This document shows, piece by piece, positions 6,959 to 12,766 of a stretch of 12,766 nucleotides of DNA; the first letter of the stretch is position 1, and every line of letters begins with the position of its first letter. The stretch comes from Candidatus Bipolaricaulota bacterium. Its GTDB lineage: Bacteria; Bipolaricaulota; Bipolaricaulia; M55B111. A program made the position numbers and the translations under genes. The stretch lies in assembly GCA_018334595.1 (NCBI GenBank), contig JAGXLQ010000021.1:1-12766 (forward strand). The letters run 5' to 3'. The notes beneath the pieces are model-generated. The model searched no databases, had not been told where the DNA came from, and was given only the letters and a program-made list of their open reading frames with translations.

Positions 6959-7057
6959 TTAGCAGTAAGGACCACAGCCCATGAAATTGACAAAAGCTGC
7001 TGCCCAGAAAGCCCAAAAGAATCCGAGTACAAGATAGGTTAGTTCTACAGTAGTCAT
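6959..7057 (-). CDS. Small single-pass membrane peptide, 32 residues, unknown function
   Basis: The ATG at 7057 is preceded by GAGGAGGTG with ideal spacing, and the frame ends at TAA (6959-6961). The peptide has a short polar start (MTTVEL), a long hydrophobic and aromatic stretch with two Trp (about residues 8-26, including LGFFWAFWAAAFV), and a cysteine-bearing end, MGCGPYC. A promoter with TTGACT, 16 bp and an extended TGTTATAAT box lies 45 bp upstream. Promoter, ribosome binding site and a membrane-like product together argue for a real gene rather than chance. It could be a small accessory subunit of a membrane protein, or a leader peptide for the exported LPATG protein whose start is about 100 nt downstream. 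I know no family for it; homologue searches on such a short sequence may fail. Confidence 0.75.
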   Translation of the reverse strand: MTTVELTYLVLGFFWAFWAAAFVNFMGCGPYC

Positions 7058-7102
7058 TTTGCACCTCCTCAATTAGTTGGTTGATCGGAATAAGTCAAAA
7101 TT

Positions 7103-7130
7103 ATTATAACACTATTGAAATAAAAGTCAA
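7103..7130 (-). promoter_or_regulatory. Strong promoter of the 32-residue peptide gene
   Basis: On the minus strand TTGACT (7125-7130) and TATAAT (7103-7108) are 16 bp apart, with TG one base before the -10 (extended -10). It is the best promoter match in the window. The predicted leader is about 40 nt and ends in GAGGAGGTG. The downstream LPATG gene may be transcribed from here too. Confidence 0.78.
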
Positions 7131-7138
7131 TGTAAAGT

Positions 7139-7170
7139 CGGGGAAAACAAAGTAATTCTCGTCTCCCCCG
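7139..7170 (-). terminator. Probable secA terminator hairpin (poor T run)
   Basis: Fourteen bases past the secA stop, the minus-strand RNA can form a 13-bp stem (left arm 7170-7158, right arm 7151-7139) with a 6-nt loop. Four pairs are G-U and would become A-C mismatches on the opposite strand, so the structure favours minus-strand RNA. The downstream bases are ACTTTACA rather than a clear T run, so termination may be partial. Confidence 0.45.
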
Positions 7171-7183
7171 GTTACCGTTTATC

Positions 7184-9781
7184 CTAGTCGTCGGCACCAC
7201 AGCAATACTTATACTTCTTGCCGCTTCCACAGGGACATGGGTCGTTCCTCCCGGGCTCCTCCTCGGCTATCCTCTGCTGGGGGTTCGATTTCGACCCGGA
7301 ACCACGTCCACGTTGATCTTCCTCTCCCGTGGGCAAGCCAGTCGTATCGTCAGCGTGAGAGAGGTTCAGGTTCGACGTGGAGACGCCCGACTTGACCGGA
7401 CCCTTCGAGCGCTGGACCTCTATCCTGGATTTTACGAGAAACTCGACGAAGTCCTTCCTTATGGCGGCTTCCAGGTCCTGGAATAGTCGATAAGACTCCC
7501 GCTTGAACTCTACGAGTGGGTCCTTACCGCCGTAAGAAGACCAGCCTACGCCCGCCTTCAAGTCGTCTATCAAGTAGAGATGTTCTCTCCACTTGCGGTC
7601 GATTATGTTAACGACAACTGACTTGATCAGTTCCGGAGGGACTCCCTCCTCCTCCTCGAAGAACTCGAGCTTCTCTTCCCAGTTGTCAACGATCAAGTCG
7701 GTGACGAAGCCGAGATGATCGTCGTCCGGCTCTTCCAGGTCGCCCTCCGTGAAGCCTTCGAAATCGGACAGTTCATGAACGAGCCCTTCCAGGTCGCCCT
7801 CTTCCCCTCCCCCGTCGCAGCCAAACTGTTCAACCAACTCCGTGGCGTAATCCTCGAGGAGCGGGCGCACGTATCCGTCGATCTCTTCCCAGCTCGTCTC
7901 CTCGCCCTCCGAGAGGACGAAGTGGTCCCGCAGGCGATAGATCGCTTCTCTCTGTTTGGCCAGGACCTGGTCGTACTTCAACACGTTCTTCCTCCGCTCG
8001 TAGTTAAGGCCCTCGACCTTCTTCTGCGCCCTCCTTATCGCCCGGGTGAGGAGCTGGTGTTCGATCGCCTCCCCGTCGTCGAGGCCGACGCTTTCCATAA
8101 TCGAGTCTATCCTGTCTCCCCCGAAAACCCTCAGTAGGTCGTCCTCAAGTGACAGGTAGAACTGGGATGAACCGGGATCTCCCTGCCGGCCAGCCCTACC
8201 ACGCAGCTGGTTGTCGATCCTCCTACTCTCGTGTCTCTGAGTCCCCAGCACGTGCAGGCCACCCACCTCTTTGACGCCTTCCCCCAGTTTTATGTCGGTA
8301 CCACGGCCGGCCATGTTCGTCGCTATCGTAATGGCTCCGAGCTGCCCGGCGTCGGTAATTATCTCCGCTTCCCTCTCGTGGTTCTTGGCGTTCAGTACCT
8401 CGTGAGGTAGGCCCCTCTTCTTAAACAGGCGGCTTAACTTCTCGGACTTCTCGATCGCGTTTGTCCCCACGAGGACAGGCCGACCCTTGTCGTGAAGCTC
8501 TTCGACCTCGTCGACGATCGCGGCGTACTTGGCGTCCTTCGACTTGAAGATGACGTCCGACCTGTTGTCCCTGTCCAGGGGTTTGTTCGTGGGAACTACG
8601 ACAACCTCGAGACCGTATATCTCCTCGAACTCGTCCTCTTCCGTCTTGGCCGTCCCGGTCATGCCGCTCAGGCCGTCGTAGAGGAGGAAGAAGTTCTGGA
8701 GGGTAATCTGGGCCAGCGTCTGGTTTTCCCGCTGGATCATCATCCCCTCCTTTGCCTCTATGGCCTGGTGCAGGCCGTCGGACAGACGCCGGTCCGGCAT
8801 CAACCTTCCCGTGAACTCGTCTACGAGTACCACCCTCCCCTCCTTGACGATGTAGTCCTCGTCCTTCTTGAAGAACTCCTTCGCCTTGAGAGCGGTCTTG
8901 AGGTGATGGAGCATAGTGATGTTCTCGGGCAGGTAGAGGTCGTCTACGTTAAGAGACGTTTCAGCCCTGTTTGCCCCCTCGTCGAGCAGAGAAATTGACT
9001 GGTTCTTCTCGTCCTTTTCGTAGTCGCGCCCCTCGTGAAACCTCCTAGCCAGGTTGGCAAACTTCTCGTACAGCTTGGTCGACTCCTCGGCCGAACCGGA
9101 GATAATCAACGGGGTCCGGGCCTCGTCGATGAGGATGCTGTCGATCTCGTCGACGACGACGAAGTCCCGCCTGGCTCCGACCCGCTGGTCCTTTCTAGCC
9201 ACCATGTTGTCGCGGAGATAGTCGAACCCAAACTGGGACGCGGTCCCGTAGACGATGTCGGCCTCGTAAGCCTCCTTACGGGCCTGAATGTCCATGTCTT
9301 CCTGTATGACGGAGATGTCGAGGCCGAGGGCCTCGTATATCGGGCCCATCCACTCCCGGTCACGCCGGGCAAGGTAGTCGTTTACGGTGGCGATATGTAC
9401 CTGGCCGACCAGCCCGTTGAGGTAGGCGGGCATCGTCGCCACGAGCGTCTTGCCCTCACCGGTAGCCATCTCGGCTATGTTTCTCCGATGCAGGGTAACC
9501 CCACCAATGATCTGCACGTCGTAGGGCCTCATGTCCGTTTTCCGCTCCGCTACCTCCCTGACAACGGCAAAGGCCTCCGACAATATGTCATCCAGCTCTT
9601 CTCCGTTTTCAAGTCTCCGCCTGAACTCGTCGGTCTTACCTCTCAGCTCCTCGTCCGAGAGGTCCGAGACCTCCGAGGACAAGGCGTTAACCTGTTCCAC
9701 GTACTTCTGCAGGTTGGAGACCTTCTGCTTGTTGGTCTCTCCAAACAGCCAATCAACCGCATGCATTATAGAATCGAACAT
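7184..9781 (-). CDS. secA: Preprotein translocase ATPase SecA
   Basis: SecA drives unfolded secretory proteins through SecYEG using ATP. At 865 residues it is full length. Motifs are MATGEGKT (105-112, Walker A), DEIDSILIDEARTPLIISG from 211 (DEAD-box motif and start of the preprotein-binding domain), GMTGTAKTEEDEF, TNMAGRGTDIKLG, and HESRRIDNQLRGRAGRQGDPG with SLEDDLLR. The scaffold and wing follow, with KDPLVEFKRE. The end is a zinc-binding SEC-C motif, NDPCPCGSGKKYKYCC (Cys849, Cys851, Cys860, Cys861), which usually contacts SecB or ribosomes. A Gly/Ser/Arg-rich linker precedes it. The ATG at 9781 is chosen because the protein then begins as SecA proteins do; the ribosome binding site (GAGAGATGG) is only moderate. 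The gene appears monocistronic, with its own promoter upstream and a hairpin downstream; no prfB or hpf gene is adjacent. Confidence 0.97.
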   Translation of the reverse strand: MFDSIMHAVDWLFGETNKQKVSNLQKYVEQVNALSSEVSDLSDEELRGKTDEFRRRLENGEELDDILSEAFAVVREVAERKTDMRPYDVQIIGGVTLHRRNIAEMATGEGKTLVATMPAYLNGLVGQVHIATVNDYLARRDREWMGPIYEALGLDISVIQEDMDIQARKEAYEADIVYGTASQFGFDYLRDNMVARKDQRVGARRDFVVVDEIDSILIDEARTPLIISGSAEESTKLYEKFANLARRFHEGRDYEKDEKNQSISLLDEGANRAETSLNVDDLYLPENITMLHHLKTALKAKEFFKKDEDYIVKEGRVVLVDEFTGRLMPDRRLSDGLHQAIEAKEGMMIQRENQTLAQITLQNFFLLYDGLSGMTGTAKTEEDEFEEIYGLEVVVVPTNKPLDRDNRSDVIFKSKDAKYAAIVDEVEELHDKGRPVLVGTNAIEKSEKLSRLFKKRGLPHEVLNAKNHEREAEIITDAGQLGAITIATNMAGRGTDIKLGEGVKEVGGLHVLGTQRHESRRIDNQLRGRAGRQGDPGSSQFYLSLEDDLLRVFGGDRIDSIMESVGLDDGEAIEHQLLTRAIRRAQKKVEGLNYERRKNVLKYDQVLAKQREAIYRLRDHFVLSEGEETSWEEIDGYVRPLLEDYATELVEQFGCDGGGEEGDLEGLVHELSDFEGFTEGDLEEPDDDHLGFVTDLIVDNWEEKLEFFEEEEGVPPELIKSVVVNIIDRKWREHLYLIDDLKAGVGWSSYGGKDPLVEFKRESYRLFQDLEAAIRKDFVEFLVKSRIEVQRSKGPVKSGVSTSNLNLSHADDTTGLPTGEEDQRGRGSGSKSNPQQRIAEEEPGRNDPCPCGSGKKYKYCCGADD

Positions 9782-9870
9782 GATGAAACCATCTCTCTTC
9801 GTGTCGAGAATATTCTTGTCTACCTAAGTCAAAAGCCTGATAGGATTAACACGAGGTCCGTAACCGACAA

Positions 9871-9900
9871 ATTATGTTACAGGAAAGGTGGAAATATCAA
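9871..9900 (-). promoter_or_regulatory. Candidate secA promoter with overlapping palindrome
   Basis: On the minus strand TTGATA (9895-9900) and CATAAT (9871-9876) are 18 bp apart. This gives a leader of roughly 85 nt. The palindrome ACCTA-AG-TAGGT (9900-9911) abuts the -35 box, and the eight bases ACCTAAGT recur at 9822-9829 in the leader, so a regulator could bind here. This is a motif-level guess. Confidence 0.45.
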
Positions 9901-9948
9901 CCTAAGTAGGTCTACTTTTATCATATCGGTTGATGGGGGATAAAGTGG

Positions 9949-9982
9949 AATAAAAGACCGCGGACCCGGTAAGGGCCCGCGG
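9949..9982 (-). terminator. Rho-independent terminator of the acs-satP operon
   Basis: The minus strand has CCGCGGGCCC (9982-9973), a 5-nt loop and GGGTCCGCGG (9967-9958), a 10-bp GC-rich stem with one G-U pair, followed by TCTTTTATT. It lies 24 bp past the satP stop and separates the acetate operon from secA. Confidence 0.93.
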
Positions 9983-10006
9983 ATAGAGTTCAAAGAGACC
10001 TTCTCG

Positions 10007-10573
10007 TTAACGCTCTCCCAGAGGGAGCACGCTCTTCCCAAACATCGAATTGATCAACACGCCGGCCGAGGAGTACCACGCGATAAGCGCGCAGAGGAGT
10101 CCCTCGTATCCCGCGATCCGCTGCACCGTGGGGTTGAACTCTCCCCAGGCAAGCAGAAAGAAGAGAATTGTCAGCGTGATAAATACCCAGGTAATTGCCC
10201 TCGGTTCTCGCAGGGAGGCAATCGTGGAGTAAAACGTGTATATACCCCAGGCGATCAAGACAATTGCCACGCCCTCCTTGGGAACGGACGGAATCAAGCC
10301 AGCCCAGTTAAAGAAGAAAAAGGCTGCCAGGCCGACCCAGAACGCCCCAAACGAGGAAAACGCGGTCGCTCCAAAGATGTTGTTCCTGCGAAACTCCCAC
10401 ATTCCTGCCATAAACTGAGCTATACCGCCGTAAGCAAGGGCCACCGGCATGACAATACCAAGCGTACCCTCGGCAACGATACCCGAGTTGACCAGGTTCA
10501 AGATAAAAGTTGAGAGGGCAAACCCACCGAGCCCGAGGGCCGCAGGATTTGCCACGTCGTCGTTAATTGCCAA
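10007..10573 (-). CDS. satP: Acetate uptake transporter, SatP/YaaH (GPR1/FUN34) family
   Basis: This 188-residue membrane protein has the family signature NPAALGLGGFA (9-19) and six predicted helices (about 12-33, 38-58, 66-88, 101-121, 127-144, 155-176). Other family features are FGATAFSSFGAFW in helix 3 and FFLLAWGEF at the end of helix 5. SatP-type proteins move acetate, and in some cases succinate, with protons or as channels. The start is TTG at 10573, with GGAG 8 nt upstream and no better ATG in that part of the frame. It lies 32 bp downstream of acs and is followed by a strong terminator, so the two form an acetate uptake and activation operon. Substrate is inferred from family and neighbour. 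Confidence 0.93.
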   Translation of the reverse strand: MAINDDVANPAALGLGGFALSTFILNLVNSGIVAEGTLGIVMPVALAYGGIAQFMAGMWEFRRNNIFGATAFSSFGAFWVGLAAFFFFNWAGLIPSVPKEGVAIVLIAWGIYTFYSTIASLREPRAITWVFITLTILFFLLAWGEFNPTVQRIAGYEGLLCALIAWYSSAGVLINSMFGKSVLPLGER

Positions 10574-10605
10574 TTATATCACTCCAATCTTACTGAGAAA
10601 CAATT

Positions 10606-12561
10606 CTACTGTATCTTCTCCTGTAACCTTTCAACCGCTTCCGGGTTCCTCAACGTGGTCAGGTCTCCAGGGTTCTCTCCCTTGACCAGGCTCTTGAGAA
10701 TCCTCCGCATGATCTTGCCTGACCTCGTCTTCGGTACCTCGTCGGCTATGATGATGTCCGCCGGTCTGGCAGTCGGGCCGATGGTGTCGTCGACGAGACC
10801 GATGAGTTCCTTCTTCAGGGTCTCGCTGTCGACTTCTGCCCCTCTCTCGAGCATGACGAACGCGATCGGGACCTCTCCCTTTACGTCGTCGGGCCGTGAC
10901 ACGACTGCGGACTCGGCGACTAACTCGTGTTTGCCGATGGCGTTTTCCACCTCGCCCGTCGCCAGCCTGTGTCCGGCCACGTTCATTACGTCATCGAGGC
11001 GCCCGGTGATCCTGATGTTTCCGTCCTCGTCTATGCGGGCTCCATCGCTGGTAAAGTAGTACCTCGGTCCGTACTCGCTCCAGTACTCCTCCTTGAACTT
11101 CTCCGGACGCTTGTATACGCCCCTGATCAAACTGGGCGGGAAGGGAGACTTCAGCGTCAGGTAACCGCCTTCGTCAACGCCGACCGGGTTTCCTTCCGTG
11201 TCAAGCAGGTCCGCGTTAATTCCCGGGAAGGGTTTACCAGCGTAGACGGGGATAAACGGCCCTACACCGGGGAGAGCGTTTATGACGTTGGCGCCCGTTT
11301 CCGTTTGCCACCAGGTATCGACAATCGGACAACGCCCGCCGCCGATGTGTTCGAAGTACCACATCCAGGCGTCCTTGTTGATCGGCTCACCAACGGTTCC
11401 AAGTATCTGTAGGCTGGAAAGGTCGTGTTTCTCCAGCCACTCTTCTCCCTGCTTGATGAACATCCTTATGGCCGTGGGTGCCGTATAGAATTGGGTGACT
11501 CCTTCGTCTTCGATTATCTCCCAGAGACGGTCGTATTCCGGATAGTCGGGTGCGCCTTCGTAAACTACCGTGGTGACGCCGTTCATGAGAGGACCGTAGT
11601 TGATGTAAGTGTGGCCGGTAATCCAGCCAACGTCAGCGGTACACCAGAAGATGTCTCCCTCGTGAAGGTTGAAGTTCCACTTTGCGGTCAAGTACGCCTG
11701 TACGGCATATCCACCTACGTGGTGCATAACTCCCTTCGGTTTCCCGGTTGTTCCACTGGTGTAAAGGATAAAGGCAAGGTCGCTGCTGTCCATTACCGCT
11801 GGTTCGTGCTCCGTGCTTGCACCTTCCATCAGTTCGTGGTACCAGTGGTCCCTTCCCTCTTCCATCTCCACGTCAGCGCCGGTCCTCTTTACCGTGACGA
11901 CGTTCTCAACCGGGGAACCGCGCAAACCCTTGTTTGCGTTCTTCTTGAGGTTGAGAGGCTTGCCGCGCCTGTAATATCCGTCCGCGGTCACCAAAACCTT
12001 GGCGTTGGCGTCATCCAGCCTGTCCTTCAAGGATTCGGGGCTGAAAGCGGAAAAGACTACGCTGTGGGCAGCTCCAACTCTCGCCGTGGCGAGCATCGCT
12101 ATGAGAGCCTCCGGGATCATCGGCATATAAATTCCCACCCGATCTCCCTTCTCCACGCCCAAACTCTCCAGGACGTTGGCAAACTTGGAGACCTCGTCCT
12201 TCAGCTCGGAGTAGGTGATCCTTACCGTGTCCTCGTCGGTTGGCTCGGGCTCCCAGACAATTGCGTTTTCATCGCCCTTGCCGTTTTCGACGTGCCGGTC
12301 TACGGCGTTGTAGGCTAGGTTTAGCTTACCGCCGACAAACCATTCGTAGTTGTAGGGCTCTTCCGTGTAGACTTCGTCCCACTTTTCGTACCAGTCGATT
12401 CCTTCTTCCGCCTGTTCCGCCCAGAATTCCTCCGGGTTTTCCAGAGCTTCTTCGTAAATGGATTCATCTGAAACCCAGGCCGTTTCCTTCAATTCTTCCG
12501 TGGGCCAAAATACATCCTCTTTTTCAGGGTCAGGCTTAACCCACTGTTTCGGTTCTGTCAA
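10606..12561 (-). CDS. acs: Acetate--CoA ligase (AMP-forming), acetyl-CoA synthetase
   Basis: The enzyme converts acetate, ATP and CoA to acetyl-CoA, AMP and PPi. It has 651 residues, as usual for Acs. Motifs are the phosphate loop YTSGTTGKPKG (267-277), DVGWITGHTY (310-319, acetate pocket wall), TVGEPI (389-394), DTWWQTETG (415-423, whose Trp limits the acyl pocket to acetate), YYFTSDGARIDEDG (501-514), GRLDDVMNVAGHR (520-532, the domain hinge), and PKTRSGKIMRR (610-620), where Lys616 is the catalytic lysine that acetylation switches off in other Acs enzymes. ATGEVENAI after the hinge departs slightly from the usual GTAEIE text, so propionate use is not excluded. The start is TTG at 12561 with AGGAGG 7 nt upstream. 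satP follows at 32 bp. No acuABC-type genes or deacetylase are in view. Confidence 0.96.
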   Translation of the reverse strand: MTEPKQWVKPDPEKEDVFWPTEELKETAWVSDESIYEEALENPEEFWAEQAEEGIDWYEKWDEVYTEEPYNYEWFVGGKLNLAYNAVDRHVENGKGDENAIVWEPEPTDEDTVRITYSELKDEVSKFANVLESLGVEKGDRVGIYMPMIPEALIAMLATARVGAAHSVVFSAFSPESLKDRLDDANAKVLVTADGYYRRGKPLNLKKNANKGLRGSPVENVVTVKRTGADVEMEEGRDHWYHELMEGASTEHEPAVMDSSDLAFILYTSGTTGKPKGVMHHVGGYAVQAYLTAKWNFNLHEGDIFWCTADVGWITGHTYINYGPLMNGVTTVVYEGAPDYPEYDRLWEIIEDEGVTQFYTAPTAIRMFIKQGEEWLEKHDLSSLQILGTVGEPINKDAWMWYFEHIGGGRCPIVDTWWQTETGANVINALPGVGPFIPVYAGKPFPGINADLLDTEGNPVGVDEGGYLTLKSPFPPSLIRGVYKRPEKFKEEYWSEYGPRYYFTSDGARIDEDGNIRITGRLDDVMNVAGHRLATGEVENAIGKHELVAESAVVSRPDDVKGEVPIAFVMLERGAEVDSETLKKELIGLVDDTIGPTARPADIIIADEVPKTRSGKIMRRILKSLVKGENPGDLTTLRNPEAVERLQEKIQ

Positions 12562-12648
12562 TGTTTACCCTCCTGTTATTAAATCGTTGATTGAAAATTA
12601 GTTTAGTAGTAAAACTGCGATTGTCTTGCTTACGTCCAGATTGAGAAC

Positions 12649-12676
12649 ATCGTACGAGGAGACTTCAAGTTATCAA
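12649..12676 (-). promoter_or_regulatory. Tentative acs promoter
   Basis: On the minus strand TTGATA (12671-12676) and TACGAT (12649-12654) are 16 bp apart, giving a leader of about 80 nt. Both boxes are imperfect and other weak candidates exist in this AT-rich leader. Confidence 0.3.
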
Positions 12677-12709
12677 CCAATTAGCTGTGTCCAATTTTTC
12701 CAACCGCCC

Positions 12710-12740
12710 GCATCAAACCAAAACCACCCGTTAGGGTGAT
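12710..12740 (-). terminator. Terminator of a gene beyond the right edge
   Basis: On the minus strand ATCACCC (12740-12734), loop TAAC and GGGTGGT (12729-12723) form a 7-bp stem with one G-U pair, followed by the T-rich tract TTTGGTTTG. It would end a minus-strand transcript entering from the right, so acs starts a new transcription unit. Confidence 0.65.
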
Positions 12741-12766
12741 TGTTGGCGACACAAGATTTATGGAAC

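Noticed and set aside
7057..7184. SecM-like arrest peptide controlling secA
   Set aside because: The small peptide gene is downstream of secA on the same strand and has its own promoter, so it cannot act as a secA leader; any leader role would be for the LPATG gene.
9035..9943. A 302-codon plus-strand frame opposite secA
   Set aside because: It is complementary to the secA coding frame, whose motifs are unmistakable; long antisense frames are expected from its codon use.
11425..12318. A 297-codon plus-strand frame opposite acs
   Set aside because: It lies wholly antisense to acs, with no recognisable domain or ribosome binding site.

Overview
The window looks like chromosomal DNA of a Gram-positive-type (Bacillota-like) bacterium of medium GC. 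The clues are clpC directly followed by radA, a glmU-prs-ctc cluster, strong AGGAGG-type ribosome binding sites, sigma-A-like promoters, and a secreted protein ending in an LPATG sorting-like motif. Many proteins are rich in Asp/Glu, and L25 carries a long Glu tail. This would suit a salt-adapted anaerobe, but that is inference and no taxon is assigned. No mobile element, CRISPR array, rRNA or tRNA was found.

Layout, left to right; everything except gcvH is on the minus strand and so is transcribed right to left. Positions 1-229 hold the 5' end of radA, cut by the window edge. clpC (236-2719) lies 6 bp upstream of radA and has its own good promoter. Upstream of that is glmU (4583-5347, uridyltransferase domain only), then prs (3590-4537) and the L25/Ctc gene (2832-3548), probably one operon. 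A 249-bp divergent region (5348-5596) with a strong hairpin separates glmU from gcvH (5597-5977, plus strand), which ends in a clear terminator. Facing gcvH is a gene for a secreted LPATG protein (6067-6861) with a fresh 45-bp tandem duplication. Upstream of it is a gene for a 32-residue membrane peptide (6959-7057) with an almost ideal promoter and ribosome binding site. secA (7184-9781) follows, with its own promoter region. Last is an acetate-use pair: acs (10606-12561) followed 32 bp downstream by satP (10007-10573), closed by a strong terminator.

The genes cover protein quality control and repair (ClpC, RadA), cell-wall precursor and PRPP supply (GlmU, Prs), translation under stress (L25/Ctc), one-carbon/lipoyl metabolism (GcvH), protein export (SecA plus a likely exported surface protein), and acetate uptake and activation (SatP, Acs). 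No clear multi-gene system of unknown type is present. The most interesting items are the short membrane peptide gene, the LPATG protein with its fresh repeat, the one-domain GlmU, and the unexplained divergent glmU/gcvH region.
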